NCBI RefSeq assembly: GCF_052857255.1
Contig: NC_135500.1
Coordinates: 53,283,272-53,347,271, forward strand
DNA: 64,000 nucleotides
Origin: Amblyomma americanum
Taxonomy: Eukaryota; Arthropoda; Arachnida; Ixodida; Ixodidae
Reading direction: 5' to 3'
Shown here: in pieces, positions 31,340 through 40,942 of the stretch
Numbering within the stretch: position 1 is the stretch's first letter
Layout: the number at the start of each line of letters is the position of its first letter
Translations under genes and position numbers: made by a program
The notes under the pieces: model-generated
Seen by the model: the letters and a program-made list of their open reading frames with translations, nothing else
Told to the model about the DNA's origin: nothing
Database searches by the model: none

Positions 31340-32834
31340 GCCAAAATAATGCTTGGTGCCCGAAATCTCAGGAACAGTGGACACCCAAAACTGGCAGAGA
31401 TAAATATCTAGATGTATATATTAAAGCGGTACAGAAGGACATATTGCAGGCCTTCGGGACACGAAAATCTGGCCCACCCAACCTCACAAAAAAACAACGT
31501 AACGCTTTAGACTCACTCAGGAAACGAACCGACATCGTCATTAAGCCCGCCGACAAGGGTTGAGGTATAGTTAATTTGGACAAAGATGATTATATTCAGG
31601 AGGCCAACCGCCAACTCAACTACTCAAAATTCTATAAGAAACTATCATCAGACCCCACCTCTGAACACCAGAGGATCATAGCAAGAACTCTGCATAAATT
31701 AACCGATGAAGGTGAATTACCATGGCGAATAAGTAAGGCGCTGACGTCAAAAAATGCCTCCACGGGGCGCTTTTACATGCTTCCGAAATTACACAAATAT
31801 GACCATCCGAGCGACCGACTGTTTCTGGTGTCGGCACACTGACAGAACCGATCTCCGATTACGTCGATTCCCTCATCCAAAATATACCTCCGAAACATCC
31901 ATCTGACATACGAGATACTAACCACTTCCTGAGAGAATTATCTGATGTCACCTTCCCTCATGGCGCTTTCCTAGTTACCGTGGTCGTGGTGTCACTCTAC
32001 ACTAACATACCCCATGACGACGGAAGACAGGCCATGGTCGGAGCCTATAAAGAACACAGAATCTTAGACTCTACCAGTCGAAGTGCCATCGAGACGCTTG
32101 CAAGTTTGGTCCTTAAGCTTAACGCTTTCGAATTCAATAAATCATATTATCTTCAAACGAGTGGCACGGCTATGGGCACAAAAATGGCACCAAATTACGC
32201 CAACATATTTATGAACAAAATTGAATCAGACTTCCTTTCCTCATATCATACCAAACCGGATATTTACAAACGTGTTCTTGATGACATATTCATAATTTTG
32301 GCAGAAACAGTGGAAAAACTAATTCAGTTTATCACGTCATTCAGCAACATACATCCAAATATCTCTTTCTCACACGCGTACTCATCTAATAGCATTAACT
32401 TCCTTGATGTGCTTGTTCGTGTTGACAGGGGCTTATTAATCACTAGCGTTTATCAAAAACCCACAGACAGACAACAATATCTTCATTTCAACAGTTGCCA
32501 CCCATGCCATTGCGAAACTTCAATTCCGTACTCACAGGCTATCCAATTCAAACGCATTTGCTCTCGATCAGAAGATTTTCAAAAAAATGCTAAACACATG
32601 GGCGAAATTCTAAAGAAACAGCGCTACCCACCTTCAATCATCGACGATGCCATTAAAAGGGCGGAAGTTACTAACCGTAATCACATCCCTTCTCTTTCTT
32701 CTTTTTTGTCATTGTATATATATATATATATTTTTTTTTTTGAAATTTCTCTGTGCTATATCTCTTGTTTTTTCGCATTCCTGTCAACAAGCCTTTCCAT
32801 CTGGTCCTCCTATGGGAAGCTCATCTGGTTTTAG
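31340..32834 (+). pseudogene. Penelope-like RT core, plus copy, GIY-YIG deleted
   Basis: Pieces: TKKQRNALDSLRKRTDIVIK and PADKG followed by TGA (31340-31563), KDDYIQEANRQLNYSKFYK and STGRFYMLPKLHK (31576-31842), then 31980-32690 with VVVSLYTNIPHD, TSGTAMGTKMAPNYANIF, VLDDIFIIL (LDD at 32277-32285), NFLDVLVRVDRG and YQKPTDRQQYLHF. At about 32688, after NRNHIP, the sequence jumps to the 3' region, losing the GIY-YIG domain present in the minus copy. The PADKG-TGA is in both copies. Confidence 0.8.
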
Positions 32835-32989
32835 CGGCTCGCGTGTCACCATGTGGAGCCACTTTTGGCGGTCCAAACCTGTTCCGCCTCGTCCGGGCCA
32901 TCTTTCAGAGTCGCACGGGTCCTCACATACGCGGCCAGAGGCATGCCGAAACCCACAATTGGCGGACGCATCCTTTCTTTTGTTAAGCC

Positions 32990-33440
32990 CTCCACGTTTC
33001 TTCTTTGCTTTTCCCTTTTTCGCTGCTTTTGTTTCTCTCTCTCTTTTTTCTTTTTTCTTGTCGCAGTAGCCGCGTGCGCACCCAGCCCGGCCTCCCTCTT
33101 TCGCCTCGTGTGTGCGTGTGTGTGTGTGTGTGTATGTGTGCGTGTGTGCGTGTGTGTGTGTGTGTGTGTGCAGTGAGTTCACGGGTACGCGACGCGCCAC
33201 CTTTGCTTCCCTAATATGTCATAGGTGTCTGTTGTGTTCCGTTCTCCGGGCCGCCCCCTCCCCCTTTTTCTTTTCTTTACTTTTCTTTATTTATTTTCTT
33301 TTTCAACCTTCTGTGTGTCAAGTCCCATGCTATAAGAAGAGGCGCCCATACACTGTATGGCCACTCTTGAAAAAGATCGGTCCTCCGATCGAAACGTCGA
33401 GTAAAATAAAAATGTTTCCTTAAATGAAGCGTATACTTCG
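32990..33440 (+). repeat. 3' pseudo-LTR, plus copy
   Basis: Begins near TTTGCTTTTCCC, contains an interrupted TG tract (33112-33171), GTTCACGGGTACGCGACGCG, and the section shared with the 5' pseudo-LTR, and stops at ACTTCGATATATATATG, where a long TG tract replaces the last about 70 bp seen at the other ends. Confidence 0.82.
33363..33402 (+). ncRNA. hammerhead-like motif, 3' pseudo-LTR
   Basis: Same sequence as at 29226-29265: helix I ACTC/GAGT, degenerate 5' core, 6-bp helix II, GAAAC, GTC. Confidence 0.5.
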
Positions 33441-33666
<226 letters not shown>

Positions 33667-33751
33667 ACGAGGATGGCACAGGTGAACACTCTCAAGTTTC
33701 GCTTACTCGCAATAAACGTAAATACCCACGAGAGCAGCAGATTGGACAGCC

Positions 33752-33823
33752 GTCGCCGTAGCTCAGTTGGTAGAGCGCCGGACGCGATATTCGGAGGTCA
33801 TGAGTTCGGATCCCCCCGCGGCA
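33752..33823 (+). tRNA. tRNA-like sequence A (decayed)
   Basis: GTCGCCGTAGCTCAGTTGGT head with A box, but the T arm is altered (GAGTTCGGATCCC) and the acceptor 3' strand reads CGCGGCA. One base is missing in the D loop relative to the other copies. Confidence 0.4.
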
Positions 33824-33827
33824 TGCT

Positions 33828-33938
<111 letters not shown>

Positions 33939-34103
33939 GAGACAAACAAATGAAATGAGGGGCTCGTTTGACAAACATATGAAGGAAACCAAGTCACCGA
34001 AAACCCAGGTGCATAGGGGAATTTTTTCTATTTTTTTCATTTCTAGTGCCAATCAATTGCCTTTAAAGAAAATTACTTATAAAGCAGCAGAAAAAACAGC
34101 CAT

Positions 34104-34176
34104 GTCGCCGGTGGGATTTGAACCCACGACCTCCGAATATCGCGTCCGGTGCTCTTACCAACTGAGCTACGGCGAC
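34104..34176 (-). tRNA. tRNA-like sequence B (best folded)
   Basis: The minus strand folds as a cloverleaf: acceptor GTCGCCG with CGGCGAC (7 pairs), D arm GCTC/GAGC, anticodon stem CCGGA/TTCGG, T arm GTGGG/CCCAC with loop TTCAAAT. B box GGTTCAAATCC is good. The anticodon loop CGCGATA has G instead of the invariant U33, so a working decoding tRNA is unlikely. It may serve only as a pol III promoter. Confidence 0.5.
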
Positions 34177-34285
34177 GGCTGTCCAATCTGCTGCCCTTGT
34201 CCATAGCGGTGGTGCTGGTGAACACTCTCAAGGTTCGCTTACACGCAAAACATAAATACCCACGAAAGCAGCAGATTGGACAGCC

Positions 34286-34359
34286 GTCGCCGTAGCTCAG
34301 TTGGTAAGAGCACCGGACGCGATATTCGGAGGTCGTGGGTTCGGATCCCACCGGCGGCA
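34286..34359 (+). tRNA. tRNA-like sequence C
   Basis: Same cloverleaf as B with acceptor CGGCGGC (one G-T pair) and B box GGTTCGGATCC. Same anticodon loop CGCGATA. It points away from B. Confidence 0.45.
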
Positions 34360-34477
34360 TGGTTGTTTTTTCTGCTGCTTTATAATTTTCTTAAAAGGCA
34401 ATTGATTGGCACTATAAATTTTAAGAAAATTGAAAAAAATTCCCCTATGCACCTGGGTTTTCGGTGACTGTTGGTTT

Positions 34478-34480
<3 letters not shown>

Positions 34481-34562
<82 letters not shown>
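34481..34562. repeat. TA microsatellite at palindrome junction
   Basis: About 40 TA units between two inverted arm ends, so the junction itself is palindromic. Confidence 0.98.
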
Positions 34563-34565
<3 letters not shown>

Positions 34566-34686
34566 GAAACCAACAGTCACCGAAAACGCAGGTGCATAGG
34601 GGAATTTTTTCTATTTTTTTTCATTTCTAGTGCCAATCAATTGCCTTTAAAGAAAATTACTTATAAAGCAGCAGAAAAAACAGCCA

Positions 34687-34760
34687 TGTCGCCGGTGGGA
34701 TCCGAACCCACGACCTCCGATTATCGCGTCCGGTGCTCTTACCAACTGAGCTACGGCGAC
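34687..34760 (-). tRNA. tRNA-like sequence D
   Basis: As B, with acceptor GTCGCCG/CGGCGAC, B box GGTTCGGATCC and a one-base change in the anticodon loop (CGCGATA to CGCGATAA context). Confidence 0.45.
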
Positions 34761-34869
34761 GGCGGTCCAATCTGCTGCCCTTGTCCATAGCGGTGGTGCT
34801 GGTGAACACTCTCAAGGTTCGCTTACACGCAAAACATAAATACCCACGAAAGCAGCAGATTGGACAGCC

Positions 34870-34943
34870 GTCGCCGTAGCTCAGTTGGTAAGAGCACCGG
34901 ACGCGATATTCCGAGGTCGTGGGTTCGGATCCCACCGGCGGCA
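34870..34943 (+). tRNA. tRNA-like sequence E
   Basis: As C, with one change in the anticodon stem (TTCCG for TTCGG). It points away from D. Confidence 0.45.
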
Positions 34944-35062
34944 TGGTTGTTTTTTCTGCTGCTTTATAATTTTCTTAAAAGGCAATTGATTGGCACTATA
35001 AATTTTAAAAAAATTGAAAAAAATTCCCCTATGCACCTGGGTTTTCGGTGACTGTTGGTTTC

Positions 35063-35166
<104 letters not shown>

Positions 35167-35217
35167 GAAACCAACAGTCACCGAAAATATATATACATAT
35201 ATATATATATATATGCA

Positions 35218-35825
35218 GGGTGTTTCACCTAAGAAGTTCGCAAATTTTTGAAAATAGGCTCTTTGAGTTAGATGAGCGCTCTTTTCGCCAGGTCCTTGTC
35301 AGCGATGTGATATATCTGAATACAGTTAAGACGTGCTAGCTGGCAGGTAGCCCATCGTTAGTAATATTCTTATCAGATTTTAGAATTTCGAAAACATGGT
35401 TACCCTCGGCGCTGTGGCCTAACAACATTTGGCTATATTGAGCCCAAACACAAGCTCTCTCGAGAAGCTTGCAGGCAAAGCAACCTCTCCAGTGCACGTA
35501 ACTCGTTGAAATAGACAAAATTTGTCTATTTCCACGAGTTCTGAGGGTTCAACGAGGACTGAGGGCAACCGCGTTTTCGGAAATCTTAATAACGATATAG
35601 ATAATACTTACGGCTTGCTGCACGCCTCTCAATAATTGAAGAGCCTTAGAATAACAGTTAAAAAGTTACCTTTTCAGTTTTAGTCAACCATCCAGCTAGT
35701 TAGCACATCTTACATGTAATCTGTTTTACCACACCGCTGATAAGGCTATACCGACAAGGCGCGCTTCCAATTCAAAAAGTATTTTTAAAAATTGCAGTAC
35801 ATCTTTGGTGAAACCACTGTATATG
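35218..35825. mobile_element. foldback element with perfect central palindrome
   Basis: Ends are inverted relatives: GTGTTTCACCTAAGAAGTTC with CAAATTTTTGAAAATAGG at the left, and the complement of GTGGTTTCACCAAAGATG with CAATTTTTAAAAATAC at the right. Inner parts are also inverted (TTTCGAAAACATGGTTACCC at about 35386 and GGCAACCGCGTTTTCGGAAA near 35565). The centre, 35508-35532, is a perfect 25-base palindrome around AAATTT. No coding frame. Related pieces are near 17190-17735 and 18490-18660. Confidence 0.65.
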
Positions 35826-35835
35826 TACAGGTGTC

Positions 35836-37137
35836 GCACAGGGTGTCCCAGATATTTTTAGCCATGGATTAAAAAAATGCCGTGGCACACGGAGATGATG
35901 CGACCGAGAGAATGTTGCTGGCTATTGTATGGAGGAGTCACATTATTTCTTGTATTGCGCTTAATTGCGTACTTAGACAAAATTTATTAACCAATTTCGT
36001 AAGCAATGTAGGTAGGCGAGGAATTCGAAAAAGGAAGTTGTAGAACGGTCCGCAAAACGTCCGATTAAACAGGCTCTACCCGCAGCAGTGGCTCAGTGGT
36101 TATGGCACTCGGCTACTGAGCCGCAGTACCCGGGTATCACAGGATAGGATATGAAAACTTTTATTGTCCAACAGAAAGAGCTCGAACCCGACAGTGGCGG
36201 CCGCGCTTCGATGGAAGCGAAACGCTAAAGGCGCTGTGTGCAGTGCGATTTCAGTGCACGTTTAAGATCCCTAGGTGGTCAAGTTATTCCGGAGCCCTCC
36301 ACTACAGAACCTCCTTGGTCTTTTCTTTTTTCACCCCATCCTGTATCCCTTCCTTATGGTGTGGTTCGGGTGTCCACTGATATATAAGACATTTACTGCG
36401 CTATTTCCTTACAGAAAAGAAATTTTCAAATTTCAAGCTGGTTATAGCTTCCATCTGTTACGAATTCACGTTTTTGCTGTCTATGCGTATGGGCGCGAAA
36501 TAAAAAAAATGCCACATGGCATGTGCGCTTGCGCGCCACGATTGCAGTTATCTAAAGCTTTCCGACTACAAACGAACAACTAATTTAGCCGCGTGTGTTG
36601 CCGCTTGAAAAGAGACAGCGCGAACAGGCAGGCGCTGGCTATGCGATTTGCACCAGCGAAAACGATAAGGGCTGTGGCTGCTTATCGCTATCATGAATTT
36701 CCGCGTATAAAGCAAACCGATGGCGTCAATCACACAGCCAACCGCTGTGTCGCTGCCCTAACGTCTCGGCTAAATGATCTGTTCGTTCCTACGCAGAGCG
36801 CTTGGCAGCAGCGCACTTGCATGTCAATTGTAATTTTTTTGCATTCCGTGGTCATCTGCAGTGAGCGAAAAGAAGATAAAACATAATAGATGGAATGTTA
36901 GAAAGTGTTCAATCGGACGTTTTGCCGACCGTTCTAAATCTTCTCATTAGAATTTTTCACCAATCTCCTTTGGTAGCGAAGTTGGTTATTACTCTCTACT
37001 ATTTCGCAGTTAAGAGCAATGCGAAAAATAGCGCGACTTCCTCCACACAATAGCCAGGAACATACATTTGGTCGCGTCGTCGTAGATTGGAGCGGCATAT
37101 CTTTAAACTCTGGCTAAAGTTAGCTGGGACGCCCGGT
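35836..37137. mobile_element. long-TIR foldback element hosting a SINE
   Basis: Left end GGGTGTCCCAGATATTTTTA and right end the complement of GGGCGTCCCAGCTAACTTTA. Similarity continues inward for about 230 bp on each side (for example GGCTATTGTATGGAGGAGTC against GGCTATTGTGTGGAGGAAGT, and AAAACGTCCGATTAAAC against AAAACGTCCGATTGAAC). The middle holds a SINE and about 450 bp of unknown sequence. No transposase frame was seen. Confidence 0.7.
36078..36430 (+). mobile_element. SINE with a micro-insertion in its B box
   Basis: Head CCGCAGCAGTGGCTCAGTGG and body TTCAGTGCACGTTTAAGATC agree with the family, but the B box is split: ACCCGGG, about 45 foreign bases (36135-36179), then CTCGAACCCGAC. 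It sits between the long inverted arms. Confidence 0.82.
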
Positions 37138-37379
37138 ATACTATATTGTAAACAGTCAAATCAAAGAATGTGAACGGCCACAATATTTGCTAAAATGGCG
37201 CTCCTCAGTAGTGATGATGATGATGATGATGATGTCATCAGGCTCAATGGCACGTCCTCAGTAGTACAGAATTCCTGAGCGCAAACCTGAGCTTTGTCTG
37301 CTTCGTCTTCGTTCTGCTGATCCTGCTTCCTTTGCGCCGGCCGCTGGTGGGTCAAGTGCCAAGTGTTTTTTTTTACAAT
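37138..37379. other. no gene; short GAT-repeat
   Basis: A run of seven to eight GAT/ATG units at about 37211-37234 and sequence that may be the LTR of the minus-strand gypsy fossil that follows. No partner LTR was found. Confidence 0.4.
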
Positions 37380-38880
37380 ACTCTCGGGTGAAAGGCCCTG
37401 GTGGCCTAAGGGCACCTCACAATATCGGTGTCATAGTAGGGTGTCAGATAATTGAAGTAAACAATCTCACAGCTGCGGCATCTTTGATCAGGGGAACCTC
37501 ATAGGGGCACGACGAGATAAGTGATTGGGAATGTTTGATGAAGAACATGATAGGAGTCATCGTATTTGCTCAACAGTTTGGAAGACTGGCCGGGTTGGAG
37601 GAGGGTACCCGAATCCAAGCTGATGAGTCGGGACAATAAGAAGGCGCCATGCACGCAGAAGCGGTGCGGGTCCTTTTCTGATGGAGCTGGTGGCGAGATG
37701 TGAAGGAACTGGAGCGTTGACAGCATTCTAAAGAATGTGGTTGTGCTTTCGGAGGCATCTGGTCGGTAAGACAGTGTGGTGTCCATGATGCCGACATAGA
37801 GAAGAAAATACGAGAAGAAACCAGTGGTCGCTAATGTTGGAAGCGTAAGTAGCGAAAGGTAAAACTTGGTCTTAGTTTGAGTGATGGGAAGAAGCACGCT
37901 TGGCCATCCGGCTGCCGAGGGTTCGGTTAAAGTGCTCTGTCATTCACTTGGTCTGCGGATGGTACAAGGACGTTCTACGGTGAACGATATGACACTCCAG
38001 AAGGAGAGATCCCATGAGGCAGGACAAGAAGACGCGATCCCGATCGCTGAGCAATTTTTCAGGCGCACTGTGACGAAGAAGGATGTTCCCAAGTATGAAA
38101 TCGGGAACGTCACATGGCGTCCAAAGCCTCAACGAGGCAGTGTCCGCATAGCACGTGAGATGATCAATGAAACATGTTCCCAGCAACTCCCTGCGGAAGT
38201 TCTGGGAAGAGGGCCATAAAGGTTGGACAAGGTAAAGGCTGCAGAGGAGCAGATGAGTGCGGTGGTGGATTCTTGTGACGTTGGCATTAGAGACAAGAGC
38301 AGGCGTAATGGCTGAGAAAATGACACGTGTCCCGCCAGTAGTACCGAATAAGCAGGTGGGTAAACGTTTTCAGCAGGATCAATGGCCGCAGTGCGGGTCG
38401 TCGTGATAACTCGCGCAAATGATTGAGCGGAGATGACGTGGAATTGTGAGCAGCCATTTTTGACTATCTGCTAGGTAATTCCTATGGCACGCAGCTGGTC
38501 ACGTGCGACAAAATGGTGGGTTTCACGATGGAGCTCTCTAGGAAGTGCGCTGAGCGGTTGAATAAGAAATTCAGAACTGAAGCAACTCAAAGATCTTTTT
38601 GCTGCTCAGAAGCCATAGCAATGGTGTCAAGGAAAAACTTCTGAAGCCGGAGACAGAGTTTGGCTCAGGATCAGAGGACACAGGGAAGCGTGAGATGGCG
38701 TCGACATCCAAATTCTTATGACAGGAGCGATAAATAACCGGAATGTTGTCAAACGATTCGTCGTTTCTTGCAGCAGCAAGAACCGGTGCCACCCAGGGCC
38801 AATTCTCCCCAGTTGTACCACCCAGGGACAATTTTCCCAGTTGTCGTTCGGACTTACACAGCCCAACAAATATAAACAAG
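37380..38880 (-). pseudogene. Ty3/gypsy integrase and RNase H end, decayed
   Basis: Minus-strand pieces: SCHKNLDVDAISRFPVS (about 38720-38670, the usual end of RNase H before integrase, family H-x-x-ADALSR), CFIDHLTCYADTASL (about 38170, first integrase Asp region), LLSDRDRVFLS (second Asp), and TSLYHPQTK (about 37950). It then runs into the C-terminal region (37897-37499). Related in motif to the integrase at 51669-52571. Many stops and frame changes. Confidence 0.72.
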
Positions 38881-38929
38881 CGTGAACAGTTCCGTTGAAA
38901 CCAGTCTGGGGCACACCCTCCTCACAAAA

Positions 38930-39470
38930 GACATGACATCGATGATAGCAACTCAAAATATACAACATGCCCTGGCGAAATCTCAGGAGGAGGAGGAAGC
39001 GGCGACCAAAGAGGCTACAAAAGCCTGAGCGGAAATCGCCGCCATTCGTCAACACATTGCCAGAATGGAAGCGCAGATAAGTGTTGTTGCACTGGGTCTC
39101 CCATTGCACATGCCCCCGGTCCTACCGCATCCAAAACTTCTCCTCCCTCCCTCCCGACCCACCCACCGCGCGCACTTCACCAGCCACTCCAACCCTACTT
39201 GCTCTGATTGATTAGCAATGTAGGCTAGAACGGAGTCCTCTGCAAATTCAACTCCGTGCACAACGTCCCCTCCCTCCACACCTATCTCACTAGACGGCAT
39301 AGCAACCCTGCTTGAGTTCTTTGCTGCCCTCTTTAAGGCAAAACACCAGGATGCTGTCACTCAGATCAAGAAAGCATGCGCAACCCTCAAAGACAAAGTA
39401 ATCCGCATAACACAAGACAATACTGTACTTAATCACCGATTTGACGTGCTAACTCTATGATTCTTTGACT
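38930..39470 (+). pseudogene. LINE ORF1 coiled-coil remnant
   Basis: Reads LAKSQEEEEAATKEATKA and IAAIRQHIARMEAQI (heptad-like, about 38970-39080), a Pro-rich linker, then TLLEFFAALFKAKHQD and KVIRITQDNTVLNHRFD (about 39310-39450). The second block matches 19030-19200. No zinc knuckle is seen in this copy. Confidence 0.65.
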
Positions 39471-39919
39471 CCTATAACAGTCTTGCGTGCAGGCTCAACT
39501 ACCACAAACCCGCCTGCTAAAGCGGGAGCCCACTCCAGCCAGACACAAGAAGCCCAAAGCAATGTTAGGACAGGACACCCTATCCCTTCCATAGATCACG
39601 TTTCCTACTCCCCTCCCCCCCTATTATGACTACACCTTTGTAGACTCCCATGATGCAGCTCCAAGCCGTAATCTTCAACTCTAGCAGTGGAATGATAGCA
39701 GCTTTGTTTAGAATCCTCATGTGGCCCACCAACTGCTGTCCAGCGCTATGGGACACGAATTCCTTGCCCTCCAGGAACCATCCAACCCGCACGGCTTCAG
39801 GTAGCTTTTCTAGTTAGCAGTCGCTCAATAACCTAAATGTATATAACTGCCCTAAATGCCTCCAAAGCAACTTCGAAAGCCTATTCGCACCTGCTAAACG
39901 CATTGCAAACAATTGCACC

Positions 39920-40170
39920 TAACTCGTTAGAGCAGACTTCAACGCCACACACATGGTCTGGCGTTAGACGCATGACACACCTAAGGGACGTAGGGGTTGG
40001 TTAGCGTCACAACAAGCAGGCCTCTCCCAGATCACCGACCCTACGTCTGCTACACGTGCTGGAACCAGCGCCTGTAAAGACACTACACCAGACACGTTCT
40101 CCCACGCCACATGGTGCCACACGCAAGAGAATCTCGGTAGCGATCACTGCATCATTCCAATCTTTTAAAC
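39920..40170 (+). pseudogene. LINE ORF2 endonuclease remnant
   Basis: RADFNATHMVWR (about 39930; family GDFNAHH), THDTPKGRRGWLASQQAGL, LSQITDPTSATRAG and ENLGSDHCIIPIF (about 40125-40165; SDH active-site block) follow each other with few frame changes. Confidence 0.7.
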
Positions 40171-40739
40171 ATTTAGCTACCTCACAGGCCTCCCACAGGC
40201 TTTTATTTCAAGGGGTTTAACTTTTTCCGCTCATGTCAGGCATCCCGCGCCTTCGTCCCTATTACGGACATCACCGAATGGCGCAAGCAACTGCAAAACA
40301 ATGTCCTTAACTCAAGCCTTACCAGAGGGCTGGCCATACGAAACAGTCTCCTACATTTATGAGAAGCTAATGCCTAGAACTACGCTGGTAAAGGCAGAGT
40401 TGAACCCAAACACTTAGACGCCGCCTTGTCCGTCTTAACATTGATACAAACGCACGCAGTGACTGTCACGTAAAAACTGGTAATCACTATACGAGAAGCT
40501 AGACGGATATAAGCGTACCTGAGACGTATAACCTCTTTAGACACTTAATATACTCCACTCATTCTAAGACTACCCGCAGACATAACCTCGCCAAAGTTAT
40601 ATTTCCGATACACCTCCACCGGAACTCGTACAAAATCTACGTAATCAATATTTCTCCGCATACGCTCATGCAACACGCCCTAACTGTTCAGGGCCTCTAA
40701 CAACCTCCTCGACCAACCCATTAGAGAAGCAGAGGTCCA

Positions 40740-40935
40740 GGGTGAACTCCAGAGACAACAGGATCGCAGCCCCTGGCCCAGACGGGGTACATAACAAGGA
40801 ACTCCGGAATCTCGACGCCCAATCCATTGTCGCCCTTACTGAATACTTTGACGACTGCTGGCAATATTGCACCCTGCCACCGCAATAGAAAGAGGCCAAA
40901 GTGGCGTTCATACCCAAACCTGGGAAGCCCATTGT
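40740..40935 (+). pseudogene. LINE reverse transcriptase, first part
   Basis: NRIAAPGPDGVHNKELRNL, IVALTEYFDDCWQ and KVAFIPKPGKP are RT blocks 1 and 2. The frame ends where the gypsy fossil starts, and the next RT block (FNLRPISLI) is at about 43560. Confidence 0.75.
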
Positions 40936-40942
40936 CACCTCT

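Larger units (their letters stand above)
29086..33440 (+). mobile_element. Penelope-like element, plus copy, with SGNH domain
   Basis: Order: pseudo-LTR with hammerhead-like motif (29089-29350), SGNH-like frame (29360), linker, RT pieces to 32690, a deletion that removes GIY-YIG, the 3' untranslated region and a second pseudo-LTR (about 33000-33440). The reading frame stays in one phase from 29360 to 31339 with two stops. The inverted minus copy is attached directly upstream, an arrangement known for Penelope-like elements. Confidence 0.85.

Noticed and set aside
34104..34176. Functional tRNA gene
   Set aside because: Stems and boxes are good, but the anticodon loop lacks U33 and all copies lie in a palindromic repeat; kept as tRNA-like only.
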